A DNA stretch of 64,000 nucleotides from Rhodoglobus vestalii (GTDB taxonomy: Bacteria; Actinomycetota; Actinomycetes; Actinomycetales; Microbacteriaceae): contig NZ_VFRA01000001.1 in NCBI RefSeq assembly GCF_006788895.1, positions 2,480,001 to 2,544,000 of the forward strand, given 5' to 3'. Shown piece after piece: positions 49,814-58,846 of the stretch. Under the pieces are notes generated by a model. It did no database searches, was not told the DNA's origin, and worked only from the letters and a program-made list of their open reading frames with translations. Each line of letters begins with the position of its first letter. Position 1 is the first letter of the stretch. The position numbers and the translations under genes are program-made.

Positions 49814-50548
49814 GTGAGCGACGCCATTAGAGGGGCCACCGAACTGCCAGCCAAGCGCGAAAATATTGAGCTGCAGACGGCTGATGGGTTCACTCTTGTT
49901 GGCGAGCTTTCTCTGCCTGTGTCTGGACATATCGCTGCCACTCTCGTTACTTTGCATCCACTGCCGACCGCGGGTGGGTTTATGGACTCACACATTATTC
50001 GCAAAGCTGCGGCCCGGCTTCCGGCGCTTGCGGATGTTGCGGTGTTGCGGTTCAACTTTCGAGGAGTCACTTCGCCCCGCGGCACTTCAGGGGGCTCTTT
50101 CGGGGAGGGGGAGCTTGAACAATACGATCTCGCTGCCGCAATGGATTTTGTGCGCGAACGTGACTTGCCCAATGTCTGGTTGATGGGCTGGTCGTTTGGC
50201 ACGGAGGTAACCCTTAAGTTCGGTCGCGAACATCCCATTGCAGGAGCTATCTTGTTGTCTCCACCCCTCCACCGGTCGACCGCTGAGGAGGTCGCGGCTT
50301 GGGCGGGTGGCGAACGACGGTTGGTTGCGATCATCCCCGAACTCGATGACTATTTGCGTCCGGACGAGGCCGCAAAACGGTTCGCTTCGGTTCCGGAGCT
50401 TGAATTTGTGGCGGTTGAGGGCGGCAAGCACCTTTGGGTGGGTGAGGCACAGACGTATCGTGTGCTTAATGAGGTCGTCGCGCGACTCAACCCGATGCTT
50501 GTGCCGCTGCCTCGCACGTGGCCTCCCGAGACCACCGGGTCACTCTGA
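49814..50548 (+). CDS. Alpha/beta hydrolase family protein
   Basis: The 244-residue protein has the nucleophile elbow GWSFGT (Ser), an LHPLPTAGG oxyanion-type loop early, and a catalytic His in GGKHLWVGE. It resembles short dienelactone-hydrolase-like or CocE-type small hydrolases of Actinobacteria. No signal peptide. Substrate unknown. Convergent with the AI-2E family gene with a 10-bp gap. Confidence 0.85.
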   Translation: MSDAIRGATELPAKRENIELQTADGFTLVGELSLPVSGHIAATLVTLHPLPTAGGFMDSHIIRKAAARLPALADVAVLRFNFRGVTSPRGTSGGSFGEGELEQYDLAAAMDFVRERDLPNVWLMGWSFGTEVTLKFGREHPIAGAILLSPPLHRSTAEEVAAWAGGERRLVAIIPELDDYLRPDEAAKRFASVPELEFVAVEGGKHLWVGEAQTYRVLNEVVARLNPMLVPLPRTWPPETTGSL

Positions 50549-50558
50549 GGCGCCCTGC

Positions 50559-51620
50559 CTAGAGGTTCGCTTGGCGCGGAACGATTACCTGCTGCACGAT
50601 GAGCAGGATCGCGGCCGCCACAGGGATGGCGATTAGCGCGCCCAACGGTCCCAGCAGTGTTCCCCCAGCAAGAACGGCAATCACGACGACGGCACCGGGT
50701 ACCTTCACCGCTTTGCTCATTATTCGTGGATTGAGCAGGTACGCCTCAAGCTGCATGTAAACGAGGTAGTAGATCGCAACCGCGATGACGCTTGGTGGTC
50801 CGTTGAACAGCAGAACAAGCAGAGTGATGACGATGGAACCGCTGAGTGTTCCTACGAGGGGGATGAGCGAACCCACGAACGCGATGAATGCGAGCAGGGC
50901 CGAATACTTCACCGGCAGCCCAAAGGCAGGGAAAATCCAGGTGAGCACAATGAAGGAGAGCACGCCATTCACGAGGGCGAGCGAAGCTTGACCGATGACA
51001 TACCGGCCAACTGCGGTGCTGACCTGCTCAGCGAGATCGATGAACTTCGCACGTTTGGTAGCGGGAACCAGCCTGTAAAATCCCGACTTGATGCTGTTGA
51101 GCGACGACACGAAGTAGATCGTAAGAATCAGCACGATGATGGCGCCGGTAATTCCGGTAGCGATTCCGATACCCACAGCGAAAACGCCTCCGCCGATACT
51201 GGTGAAATCGAGTTCGGTTACCCAGGTGGTGAACCCGTCAAGCAGCTCTTCGACATCTAGCCAAGGAAATGCAGTTTCTACGCTTTCGCGAATCGTTCCG
51301 TCGAAAAAGCCCGTGACTAGTCGCGGAATTGCTCGGGCCGCAGTGCGTATTTGCTCGGCGAGCACCGGGATGATCGCGAAGACGAGTCCAGCAAAGACGC
51401 CGAGCACTCCGACGAGCACCGTGAGGATCGCGGTCCATCGGGGAAACTTCTTGCTCTCCAGCCAGGAAACGAGCGGATCGAGCCCCAGCGCTAAGAAGAT
51501 TGCGGCTCCGACGTAGGTGAGGACTACCGCTAGGGAGATAATCGTCTGGCCGATTCCCACCGCAACGAGCACTCCGAGCCCACCCAAAAGCCCGAGGCGG
51601 AAGGGGTTGAGAATCTTCAT
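50559..51620 (-). CDS. AI-2E family (PerM/YdiK) transporter
   Basis: The 353-residue protein has about eight helices in the AI-2E exporter pattern: two helix pairs, an amphipathic extracytoplasmic segment (residues about 95-140) and the conserved FIVLTWIFPAFGLPVKYSALLAFIAFVGSLIPLVGTLSGSI region, read as separate segments. GGAG precedes the ATG. Members export autoinducer-2 or act as Na+/H+ antiporters; substrate cannot be told. It lies 73 bp behind the coiled-coil gene and may share its transcript. Confidence 0.9.
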   Translation of the reverse strand: MKILNPFRLGLLGGLGVLVAVGIGQTIISLAVVLTYVGAAIFLALGLDPLVSWLESKKFPRWTAILTVLVGVLGVFAGLVFAIIPVLAEQIRTAARAIPRLVTGFFDGTIRESVETAFPWLDVEELLDGFTTWVTELDFTSIGGGVFAVGIGIATGITGAIIVLILTIYFVSSLNSIKSGFYRLVPATKRAKFIDLAEQVSTAVGRYVIGQASLALVNGVLSFIVLTWIFPAFGLPVKYSALLAFIAFVGSLIPLVGTLSGSIVITLLVLLFNGPPSVIAVAIYYLVYMQLEAYLLNPRIMSKAVKVPGAVVVIAVLAGGTLLGPLGALIAIPVAAAILLIVQQVIVPRQANL

Positions 51621-51693
51621 TTCAGGGCTCCGTTCGGCCTGATGCGAGGTGGTGTCAGGCTGACCGTAATTCTAGGTGCCTTCAGGCCAGTTG

Positions 51694-54033
51694 CTAGCCA
51701 GCGTCGTCGGCTTGGTTGAGAACTCCGCGCAGGTTTTCGAAGTAGCCAGCAACCGTTTCTCGCTCCGCTTTGATCTTGGTAAGGCGTTCTTCAGCATCAC
51801 TGACAAGCACGCTCGAACGTGTCTCTGCATCCTCGACCAGCGACTTGGAGCGCTGTTGGGCATCGGCGATTTCTTTCGCTGCTCGCTCGGAGGCATCTGC
51901 AAGAATCGACTTTGCTTCCGCTTGCGAGCTCGTACTGAGTTCTTGCGCTTCGTGACGCTTGGCTGCCGCCTCTCGCACTGCTTCGGCCAATTGAGCGTGA
52001 GCTTCCTCAAGATAATTCTGGGTCTGGGCTGAAGCTTCCTTGTGCTCCACCAAAAACACTTTCTCGGTCTCGTCACGTTGCGCTGCCAGCTCTTGCTCGA
52101 GTGCGATGCGGGCTGCCTCGGTCTCGCGTTCGATGCGGGCCCGTGTTTCTTCGAGCTGGTGTTGAATGGATGCGCGAGTGGATTCAACTTCGTCGGCGAG
52201 CTCGGCACGCTGACGAGCCGTATCGCGTTCAAGGTCTGCGGTTTGTTTCTGCACGTCGTGAGCGAGGGTCGCGCGAGTCTCAGTATCTTCTGTTTCGAGC
52301 TCGGTGCGCTTGCGATCAATTTCAGCGTCAAGATGGGCGTGGCGACGGGCCGTTTCTTCATCCAGCGCTGCAGTAGCCGACGCGATTTCTGCATCCAGTT
52401 CGTTGCGGCGCGTGACCATTTCGGTGTCGAACTCGGCACGCGCGGTTGCGCTCTCGTGGGCAAAGTTGCGGCGCGCGGTCGTGATTTCTTTTTCAAGACC
52501 TGCGCGAGTGGACTCAACATCGCTTTCGAGGGTTGCGCGAGTGGAACTGACTTCCTTGGCGAGCACCTTCGTTGTGGCGCTGACTTCGCGCTCGAGTGCC
52601 TTTTTTTGTGCTGCCAGATCGGCTGCGAGCTCACTGCGTGTTGTCGTGACATGCGCTTCAAGCTCGGCACGAGTCGTGGTGACTTCATCGGTGAGGGCTG
52701 CCCGCGCGACGGCAACTTCCTGTTCCAGATTCGAACGCGTCGTTGTTACTTCTTGCTCGAGGGCGGCCTGCGCAACCTTAACTTCTTGTTCAAGCACCGT
52801 TCTTGTGCTTGTGGCCTCCTGTTCAAGCGCCGATTTCGTGCTCGTGACTTCGTGCTCGAGGGCAGCCTTTGTGGTGCGCACCTCATCATCAAGCGCCGCC
52901 CGGGTGATGCTGACGTCACTGTCGAGTTGCACTCTCGCTTCGCGTTCGTCGTGGTGCCACTGTTCGCGAGCGTCAGCGAGTTCAGTTTCGAGTGCGGCGC
53001 GGGAGGCGAGAGTGTCCTTTTCTAGCTCGCTGCGCACGCGGGCAGCGTGTGCGTCAGCCTCCTCACGAGTGGCTTGGGTTTCTGCCTCAAGCGCGGCGTA
53101 GGCGGCGGCCAGTTCGGTCTTCTGCTTGGCCTGTGCCGCCTTTATTTCGTTGGCGAGTGTGCTGCGGGCGGCTTTAGTTTCGTTGGCGAGTGTGCTGCGG
53201 GCGGCTTTAGTTTCGTTGGCGAGCGCCTCGTGAGCGGTGGTCGTCTCGGCGGTCAACTCCGCGCGAGCGGTGTCGATGTCTCGAGCCAGGTCGGTGCGAG
53301 CTTGCTCGATATCACGGTCGAGATCTTCGCGTTGTTTAGCATTTTCGGACTCGAAAGTGGCGCGACCAAGTTCCGCGTCGCGGGCTAGGGCGTCGGCCGC
53401 ATCGCGGGCTTCGGCGACTTCAGCAGCAGTGGAGGCCCGCAGGTCGGTCATCGCGCGCTCGGTCTCGGCACGCAGCGCAGCGGCTTCACGCTTTGCAGAG
53501 GTACGGGCATCCGCCGCCTCGGTCGCTACAGCGCCCCGGGTGGAGGCAGCTTCTCGGGCGGCATCTGTCGTAAGGAGTGCTGCATCGTCCCGAGCACGGG
53601 CAACCAGTGCATCTGCCTCTGCACGCGTTGATGCCGCTAGGGCGTGTGCCTCGCTAGTGACGTCACTGATGATGCGCTCAGACTCCCGAGCGGCTTCCTG
53701 GCGCATCGCAGCTGTTTCGGCCTGAACGGCCTTGCGCATCTTCTCCGCGTCAATATCAGCCTGGCTGATTAGCTGTGTTGAATGCTCCTCGGCAACGCGA
53801 AGCATGCTCTCAAGTTTCGAGCCGAGACCGCTGTAAGTGGGGCTGCCTGTCTCATCCAGCTCTGCCTGAAGATCCTCATTGACCGCAAGGAGCCGTTTAA
53901 GCTCTTTCGTGGACGTGGTGCGATCGGCCTTAGCAGCAACAAGTTCACGACGAAGTTCTCCGATGAGCTTGTCAACATCCTCCTTTTTATAGCCGCGCAT
54001 TTCGGTGCCGAAATTGGTGTCGTTCGCGGCCAA
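51694..54033 (-). CDS. DivIVA-like giant coiled-coil protein with hendecad repeats
   Basis: The 779-residue protein starts at TTG 54033, preceded by GAGGAG at five bases. The N-terminus (FGTEMRGYKKEDVDKLIGELRREL) is a DivIVA-type membrane-targeting motif. After a heptad-like stretch, residues 234-662 form about 39 uninterrupted 11-residue units of the type TRAxLexEvTT. The C-terminal 117 residues are an Ala/Glu-rich coil ending FENLRGVLNQADDAG. Hendecads favour straight or slightly right-handed coiled coils, as in the Streptomyces scaffolds Scy and FilP, which use mixed 7/11 repeats. Predicted role: polar or septal scaffold. There are no cysteines. Confidence 0.85.
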   Translation of the reverse strand: MAANDTNFGTEMRGYKKEDVDKLIGELRRELVAAKADRTTSTKELKRLLAVNEDLQAELDETGSPTYSGLGSKLESMLRVAEEHSTQLISQADIDAEKMRKAVQAETAAMRQEAARESERIISDVTSEAHALAASTRAEADALVARARDDAALLTTDAAREAASTRGAVATEAADARTSAKREAAALRAETERAMTDLRASTAAEVAEARDAADALARDAELGRATFESENAKQREDLDRDIEQARTDLARDIDTARAELTAETTTAHEALANETKAARSTLANETKAARSTLANEIKAAQAKQKTELAAAYAALEAETQATREEADAHAARVRSELEKDTLASRAALETELADAREQWHHDEREARVQLDSDVSITRAALDDEVRTTKAALEHEVTSTKSALEQEATSTRTVLEQEVKVAQAALEQEVTTTRSNLEQEVAVARAALTDEVTTTRAELEAHVTTTRSELAADLAAQKKALEREVSATTKVLAKEVSSTRATLESDVESTRAGLEKEITTARRNFAHESATARAEFDTEMVTRRNELDAEIASATAALDEETARRHAHLDAEIDRKRTELETEDTETRATLAHDVQKQTADLERDTARQRAELADEVESTRASIQHQLEETRARIERETEAARIALEQELAAQRDETEKVFLVEHKEASAQTQNYLEEAHAQLAEAVREAAAKRHEAQELSTSSQAEAKSILADASERAAKEIADAQQRSKSLVEDAETRSSVLVSDAEERLTKIKAERETVAGYFENLRGVLNQADDAG
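52048..53334 (-). repeat. 39 x 33-bp (11-residue) hendecad array
   Basis: Within the coiled-coil gene, 39 consecutive 33-bp units encode the 11-residue period without one register break. Most units have diverged, but two are still identical at DNA level. Confidence 0.85.
53145..53210 (-). repeat. Two identical 33-bp units inside the hendecad array
   Basis: 53145-53177 and 53178-53210 are identical over 33 bp, and 13 further bases of a third copy follow. They encode successive ARSTLANETKA-type units and mark the most recent expansion. Confidence 0.9.
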
Positions 54034-54316
54034 GAGGTCTCCTCGGTGTCGGCGGAATGGACGGTTCGAGCTTAGCGGTGCTGCAGCATGAACCATCATT
54101 CGGCTTCCTGACACACAAGCGCTACCTACTGTTCTTTCAGTTACTTCCCAGATGAGGAGCTAGGAGCCTCAACACCCATCGGCTACGCTTGACTGTCTTT
54201 GTTGTTGCCTACCTGCCTATAGCGGGCCCCCAACCGGCAGACCGAACCGAAGTTCCGCCACCATGGCGCAGGGATCCGTTACGCCAATCATCGTGGGCAG
54301 CACGAAAGGAGAGATA
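54034..54316. other. Divergent intergenic region
   Basis: This 283-bp gap separates the divergent coiled-coil gene and the membrane protein gene at 54317. Ribosome-binding sites for both are visible at its ends (GAGGAG on minus, AAAGGAG on plus). TTGACT is at 54189-54194 but has no well-spaced -10 box. No gene is seen. Confidence 0.4.
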
Positions 54317-56065
54317 GTGAGATTTGTTCTCGCAATAGTGAGCTTTTTGCTCGCGGCAGTAATGATCGGCTTCGGAATCGCACAGCAGACCATCCTCGCG
54401 ACGCCTGACGAAGTAACCGTGTCGGCCGAAACTGACAATGCCGCCCCGCTGACTGTGGTCAACGGCGATGCTTTCACCGCATATTCCGGCAACCAGACCA
54501 TCAGTGCTACCGGTCCCGGACGCATCGTTGCAGCATACGGTCGCACCTCAGATGTCATGGCATGGGTCGGAGATGCTAGTCACAACATGGTCACTATCGA
54601 CCCCGAGTCGGGCGAACTGGTAACCGAGTTGGTTCGCGGCAGCGAGCAAGAAGTGCCCGACCCCTACGAATCCGATCTATGGCTCGAGAATTACACGGCC
54701 GACCTTGAGCTAGCGCTGACCGTTAAAATCCCCAGCGATGTGTCGTTCCTCCTTGCCGCTGATGGCGTCGAACCTGCTCCCAACAAGGTGTCGCTTTCAT
54801 GGTCGCTTGACAACGCGACACCCTGGGCGACCCCACTAATTTTGGGAGGTGCAGCCATGCTTCTGCTTGGGCTCATCTTTCTGATGTGGGCTGTGCACCA
54901 CGTGCGCCGAGCAGGTGGGCCTCGTCGTAAGCCACAGAAGATGCCTAAGGTCCCTAAAAAGCCTCGCTATAAGCCATCGAAACGATCGATTCCTCCGAGC
55001 GAACGCAGTCGTGTCACCGCAACGACGCGCCTCGCTGTGCCCGCAGTATTGCTCGGTGCGCTGATCTTGAGCGGGTGCACGACCGCGTCACCGCCGACCG
55101 CTTCTGAGGACGCTACAGCGCCCACCCCCACTCCGGCGTCGACGCCCGCTGAAGGCGACACTGCTTCTCCGGCGGCATCCGTGCGCCAAGTGGAAAAGAT
55201 CGTGGCGCGAGTGAGCGCTGTTGCAAGGGAAGCAGACGAGTCCCGCGACGCTGACCTCATCACGACGCGTTTCGGTGAAGCAGCGCTCGAATATCGCCTA
55301 GCAAACTACACGATGCGCGCAGAAGACAGCGCCATCGCGTCGCCAGTGGCCATTCCTGACGGCCCCGTGCAGCTGACTCTCCCACAGCAGACCGATTCTT
55401 GGCCGCGTACCGTGTTTACGATCATCCTTGACGAAACCGACACCACCGTCGCGCCTATCGCCCTCTTTCTTGAGCAAGCCTCACCTCGGGAGAGCTACAA
55501 AGTCAATTACTCGATGAACCTAGAGCCATCAGTGGTCTTTCCCGACGTGGTTGCAGCCAGTGTAGGAACGTCCCGATTGGCCGCGGATAGCGGATTGCTG
55601 CGATCCTCTCCCACCGAAGTAGCGCTCGATTACGCTGAGATTCTCGAGCAGGATGTCGAGAGCGACTCATACTTGGACTTCCAGTCTGAGGGCGACAGCC
55701 TGCGGGTCAATGTTGGTCTTGCTGTGAAGAATCAAGAGAAGGCGGATCTCTCTAGCACGGCGACGCTCACCTACGGTCATGCGCTCGGATCAGCCGACCC
55801 CATCGCGATGGCGACCATCGATGCCGGAGCGATAGTGGCGGTTCACCTCTATGAAACGAAGGTGGCGAAACCGAAGGAGGAAGGCTCTGCGGTGACCTTC
55901 AGTGGGCAGACGAAGGCGCTTTCGGGTATCTCAATCACCGAGACAGGCATCGAATCCACCTACGGAGACCAGCTACTCTTTTATGTTCCGGCAGCCGGTA
56001 GCGGCGAAAAGATTGTTCTGCTCGGCTACACCCAAGGACTTGTTGCAGCATCGGAGTTGAATTGA
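54317..56065 (+). CDS. Actinobacterial membrane protein with internal lipobox-like segment
   Basis: The 582-residue protein starts at GTG 54317, five bases past AAAGGAG. It has a signal-like N-terminal helix (VLAIVSFLLAAVMIGFGIAQ), an extracytoplasmic domain, a second helix near residues 170-195, and a basic Pro/Lys-rich cytosolic linker. A third helix ends in LILSGCTT (Cys254), an exact lipobox, followed by a Thr/Pro-rich linker and a long extracellular domain. It looks like a membrane protein fused to a lipoprotein. I recall similar proteins labelled glycosyltransferase in databases, but no such fold is visible. The next gene overlaps by 4 bp. Confidence 0.8.
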   Translation: MRFVLAIVSFLLAAVMIGFGIAQQTILATPDEVTVSAETDNAAPLTVVNGDAFTAYSGNQTISATGPGRIVAAYGRTSDVMAWVGDASHNMVTIDPESGELVTELVRGSEQEVPDPYESDLWLENYTADLELALTVKIPSDVSFLLAADGVEPAPNKVSLSWSLDNATPWATPLILGGAAMLLLGLIFLMWAVHHVRRAGGPRRKPQKMPKVPKKPRYKPSKRSIPPSERSRVTATTRLAVPAVLLGALILSGCTTASPPTASEDATAPTPTPASTPAEGDTASPAASVRQVEKIVARVSAVAREADESRDADLITTRFGEAALEYRLANYTMRAEDSAIASPVAIPDGPVQLTLPQQTDSWPRTVFTIILDETDTTVAPIALFLEQASPRESYKVNYSMNLEPSVVFPDVVAASVGTSRLAADSGLLRSSPTEVALDYAEILEQDVESDSYLDFQSEGDSLRVNVGLAVKNQEKADLSSTATLTYGHALGSADPIAMATIDAGAIVAVHLYETKVAKPKEEGSAVTFSGQTKALSGISITETGIESTYGDQLLFYVPAAGSGEKIVLLGYTQGLVAASELN

Positions 56066-56985
56066 CTAACGCCCCCTTAAACGCCGCTAGTTTGCGCGGT
56101 GCCGTTGACCTCTCGTCGCTGGTTCGCCAGCACAATGCGCCTGCCGTGGCCCCGGCTGATGGCGAAACTCAACGGTCAGGTGGTTTCGCGACCAATGCGA
56201 ATGACGCATCTTTCAGTCAGGTGCTTGAGCTGTCGAACACTGTTCCCGTGATTGTAGAGTTTTTTGGCCAGGGAATTGAGCCCACGCTTGAACCGACGAT
56301 CGCTGCCTATGCAGGAAAATTCGCTCTCGTAACGGTTGATGCAACAAGCAACCCTCAATTGGTGCAGGCTTTCCAAGTGCAGCAGGTTCCGACCGTTGCG
56401 GCGGTGGTCGGCGGGCGTCCCGTGCAGCTTTTCTCCGGAGTTATACCGGAGAACGAGCTCAAGGAGGTTCTCGATCAGGTGTTACAGCTGGCCGCGCAAA
56501 ACAACGTGACCGGAACCGTGCCGGCGGGCGAAGCATCTGACGAAGATCCCCAAGAACCTGAAGAAGTGCCGCTGCCACCATTGCATCAAGAGGCCTTGGA
56601 CGCGATAGCGGCGGGCGATTTTTCAACCGCGATTGCTAAATACGAAGCTGCGATCGCTCAAAACCCTCGAGACCAGGATGCAGTAGCCGGGCTAGCGCAG
56701 GTTTCACTTCTTGCGCGCCTCGAAAACACGACTGCCCAAGCGGTGTATAGCGCCGCGGCACAAGATCTGACCGATGTCGGTGCACAAATGGCCGTCGCTG
56801 ACCTTGACGTGTCTGGTGGCCACCTCGGTGATGCCTTTGCGCGCCTTCTTGAGCTTTATCCCTCCGCTGACACCGATGGCAAAAACGCGATTCGCACACG
56901 CATGCTCGAATTCTTTGAAATCGCCGGTGCTGACGATCCTCGGGTCACTGACGCCCGTCGTCGATTGACCCTGCTGCTCTACTAG
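56062..56985 (+). CDS. Thioredoxin-like / tetratricopeptide protein (YbbN/CnoX-like), no CXXC
   Basis: The 307-residue protein starts with TTG overlapping the previous stop. A thioredoxin-fold domain spans residues about 45-150 (PVIVEFFGQGIEPTLEPTIAAYAGKFALVTVDATSNP, QVQQVPTVAAVVGG), but the WCGPC site is replaced and the protein has no cysteine. The C-terminal half has TPR-like helices (EALDAIAAGDFSTAIAKYEAAIAQNP). This matches YbbN/CnoX holdases, which guard substrates for chaperones; redox function is lost here. The 3' end overlaps the convergent YbaK gene by 41 bp. Confidence 0.87.
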   Translation: MTNAPLNAASLRGAVDLSSLVRQHNAPAVAPADGETQRSGGFATNANDASFSQVLELSNTVPVIVEFFGQGIEPTLEPTIAAYAGKFALVTVDATSNPQLVQAFQVQQVPTVAAVVGGRPVQLFSGVIPENELKEVLDQVLQLAAQNNVTGTVPAGEASDEDPQEPEEVPLPPLHQEALDAIAAGDFSTAIAKYEAAIAQNPRDQDAVAGLAQVSLLARLENTTAQAVYSAAAQDLTDVGAQMAVADLDVSGGHLGDAFARLLELYPSADTDGKNAIRTRMLEFFEIAGADDPRVTDARRRLTLLLY

Positions 56986-57469
56986 AGCGTGCGCGGTTGC
57001 GCGCGATTGCTGCCAGTGTTGCACCCGTTGCTCGCACGAGGTCGTTGGGAGTGAGTTCGATATCAAATCCGCGCTTTCCGCCGCTGACAAAAACCGTGTC
57101 GAACAGCTCGATTGTTTCGTCGATCACCGTGCGGTGAGCCGTTTTCTGGCCGACTGGGCTGATGCCGCCGACAACGTAGCCGGTGCGGCGTTGGGCCACG
57201 ACGGGGTCGGCCATACCCGCTTTCCTGCCGTGAACCGCTAGGGCCAGTGCCTTGAGGTCGAGCATTCTCGAGACGGGAACAACGGCAACGACGAGTTGAT
57301 CATCCACGACCGCCATCAGCGTCTTGAATACTCGTTCGGCGCTGATTCCCAGTTCTGTGGCCGCCTCAAGACCAAACTCTCCAGCCGCCGGGTTGTGGGA
57401 GTAGGGATGCGCGGTGAACGAAATTCCGAGAGTGTCGAGCGTAACTGTGGCGGGGGTGCCGAGTGCCAT
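56945..57469 (-). CDS. ybaK: YbaK/EbsC family aminoacyl-tRNA deacylase (Cys-tRNA(Pro))
   Basis: The 174-residue protein has the YbaK/ProXp fold: FTAHPYSHNP, FKTLMAVVDDQLVVAVVPVS (catalytic Lys in KTL), GRKAGMADP, TGYVVGGISPVGQK and DETIELFDTVFVSGGKRG. It clears Cys-tRNA(Pro) mischarged by ProRS. The ATG at 57469 is chosen by homology; the frame upstream belongs to no plausible domain. The 3' end runs 41 bp into the opposite-strand TPR gene. Confidence 0.93.
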   Translation of the reverse strand: MALGTPATVTLDTLGISFTAHPYSHNPAAGEFGLEAATELGISAERVFKTLMAVVDDQLVVAVVPVSRMLDLKALALAVHGRKAGMADPVVAQRRTGYVVGGISPVGQKTAHRTVIDETIELFDTVFVSGGKRGFDIELTPNDLVRATGATLAAIARNRARSSRAAGSIDDGRQ

Positions 57470-57585
57470 TAGCGCAGACCGGTAGCGGTCAGCGTGACGA
57501 TCAGGTCGAACCGAGGGTGCATGCGATCTAGAGTAATGACACGCGAGCATCCATGGGGAGTGTTTTTCAGAATGGCGGAGCAACA

Positions 57586-58776
57586 GTGACAATCTATCTG
57601 GATCATGCGGCTACTACGCCGATGCGTCCGACCGTGGTTGCGGCTTTTGCGGCGGCGCTTCCTGTTGTGGGCAACCCTTCGTCCATTCATTCCCAGGGGC
57701 AGTCGGCAAAACGCATGCTTGAAGAAGCGCGTGAGACCGTTGCCGCCAGTTTGGGCGCTGACTCCGTTGAGGTCACCTTTACTTCCGGTGGAACCGAGGC
57801 GATCAACCTGGCCATCAAGGGCCTGTTTTGGGCACGAAACTCCGGGTTGGTGGCGCGCCCGCGGGTTTTGGTGGCTCGGGCTGAACATCACGCCACGATT
57901 GATGCGGTGGAGTGGATGCGCCAGCACGAGGGTGCGGTATTGGATTGGATCCCCGTCGACGGATTTGGGCGCATCGATGTTGATTATGTGCGTGATGCGC
58001 TTGCGGATGACGTCGCTCTCGTCACGATGCTGTGGGCCAATAACGAGGTGGGAACCCTGCAACCGGTTTCCGAGGTTTCGGCGATCGCGGCGACGCTCGG
58101 GGTGCCGGTGCACGTGGATGCCGTGTCGGCATTCGGTTATGTGCCGGTAGATTTTCACGCTGCGGGTGTCGCGGCGCTGAGTGTGTCGGCTCACAAGATT
58201 GGTGGTCCGGTTGGTGTCGGCGCTCTGGTGATCGCTCGTTCGGCGTCGGTGACGCCACTACTGCACGGTGGTAGCCAGCAGCGGGCACGTTCGGGAACGT
58301 TGGATGCCCCGGGGGCTGTTGCGTTTGCGGCGGCGGCAGCGGAGGTGACGGGCGATTTGCTCGAGAACTCACGCCGCTTGAGTGCGCTGCGGGATTCGCT
58401 GATAGCGGGTGTGCGTTTGGCGGTTCCTGGGGCGGTTCTCCGTGGCGATCCGGTTGACCGGCTTCCGGGGAATGTGCACTTCACGTTTCCCGGCTGTGAG
58501 GGCGATTCGCTGCTTTTCTTGCTTGATGTTGCGGGGTTCAGTGTGTCTACGGGCTCGGCGTGCCAGGCGGGAGTTCCTGAGGCAAGCCACGTGTTGCTGG
58601 CGATGGGTCTCGAGGAACCGGCCGCACGTGGTGCGGTGCGAATTTCGCTGGGGGAGTTGACGACTATGGCCGAGATCGCCCAGTTTGTTGCGGCACTGCC
58701 ACGGGCCGTTGAGCAGGCTACTTCTGCAGGGTATTCGAGCCGGGATACTGTTTTGGGTCATTATCCCGGTGAATAG
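57586..58776 (+). CDS. Cysteine desulfurase (NifS/IscS family)
   Basis: The 396-residue PLP enzyme takes sulfur from cysteine. VTIYLDHAATTPMRP is the N-terminal signature, SAHKIGGPVGVG carries the PLP lysine, and SVSTGSACQAGVPEASHVL carries the catalytic cysteine. The GTG at 57586 has GGCGGAG upstream; an ATG at 57553 is less likely. The mnmA gene nearby suggests its sulfur goes to tRNA 2-thiouridine. Confidence 0.94.
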   Translation: MTIYLDHAATTPMRPTVVAAFAAALPVVGNPSSIHSQGQSAKRMLEEARETVAASLGADSVEVTFTSGGTEAINLAIKGLFWARNSGLVARPRVLVARAEHHATIDAVEWMRQHEGAVLDWIPVDGFGRIDVDYVRDALADDVALVTMLWANNEVGTLQPVSEVSAIAATLGVPVHVDAVSAFGYVPVDFHAAGVAALSVSAHKIGGPVGVGALVIARSASVTPLLHGGSQQRARSGTLDAPGAVAFAAAAAEVTGDLLENSRRLSALRDSLIAGVRLAVPGAVLRGDPVDRLPGNVHFTFPGCEGDSLLFLLDVAGFSVSTGSACQAGVPEASHVLLAMGLEEPAARGAVRISLGELTTMAEIAQFVAALPRAVEQATSAGYSSRDTVLGHYPGE

Positions 58777-58790
58777 CGCGGTCACGAAGT

Positions 58791-58822
58791 GTATTGACAG
58801 CCAATACCTGCACCTGTAAGTT
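58791..58822 (+). promoter_or_regulatory. Promoter and overlapping inverted repeat upstream of the ArsR-type gene
   Basis: TTGACA (58794-58799), a 17-base spacer and TAAGTT (58817-58822) form a good promoter. GTATTG (58791-58796) and CAATAC (58802-58807) make a perfect 6-bp inverted repeat over the -35 box, a natural operator for the adjacent winged-helix regulator. Confidence 0.65.
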
Positions 58823-58846
58823 TTTTATGACATATGGAGGTGGTCT

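Noticed and set aside
52042-53025. Long cysteine-rich open frame (327 codons) on the plus strand opposite the coiled-coil gene
   Set aside because: It is an artefact of the 33-bp hendecad periodicity on the opposite strand; composition is implausible and there is no ribosome-binding site.
53145-53210. Direct repeats as a CRISPR array
   Set aside because: Units are contiguous, in frame, without spacers, and encode a coiled coil.
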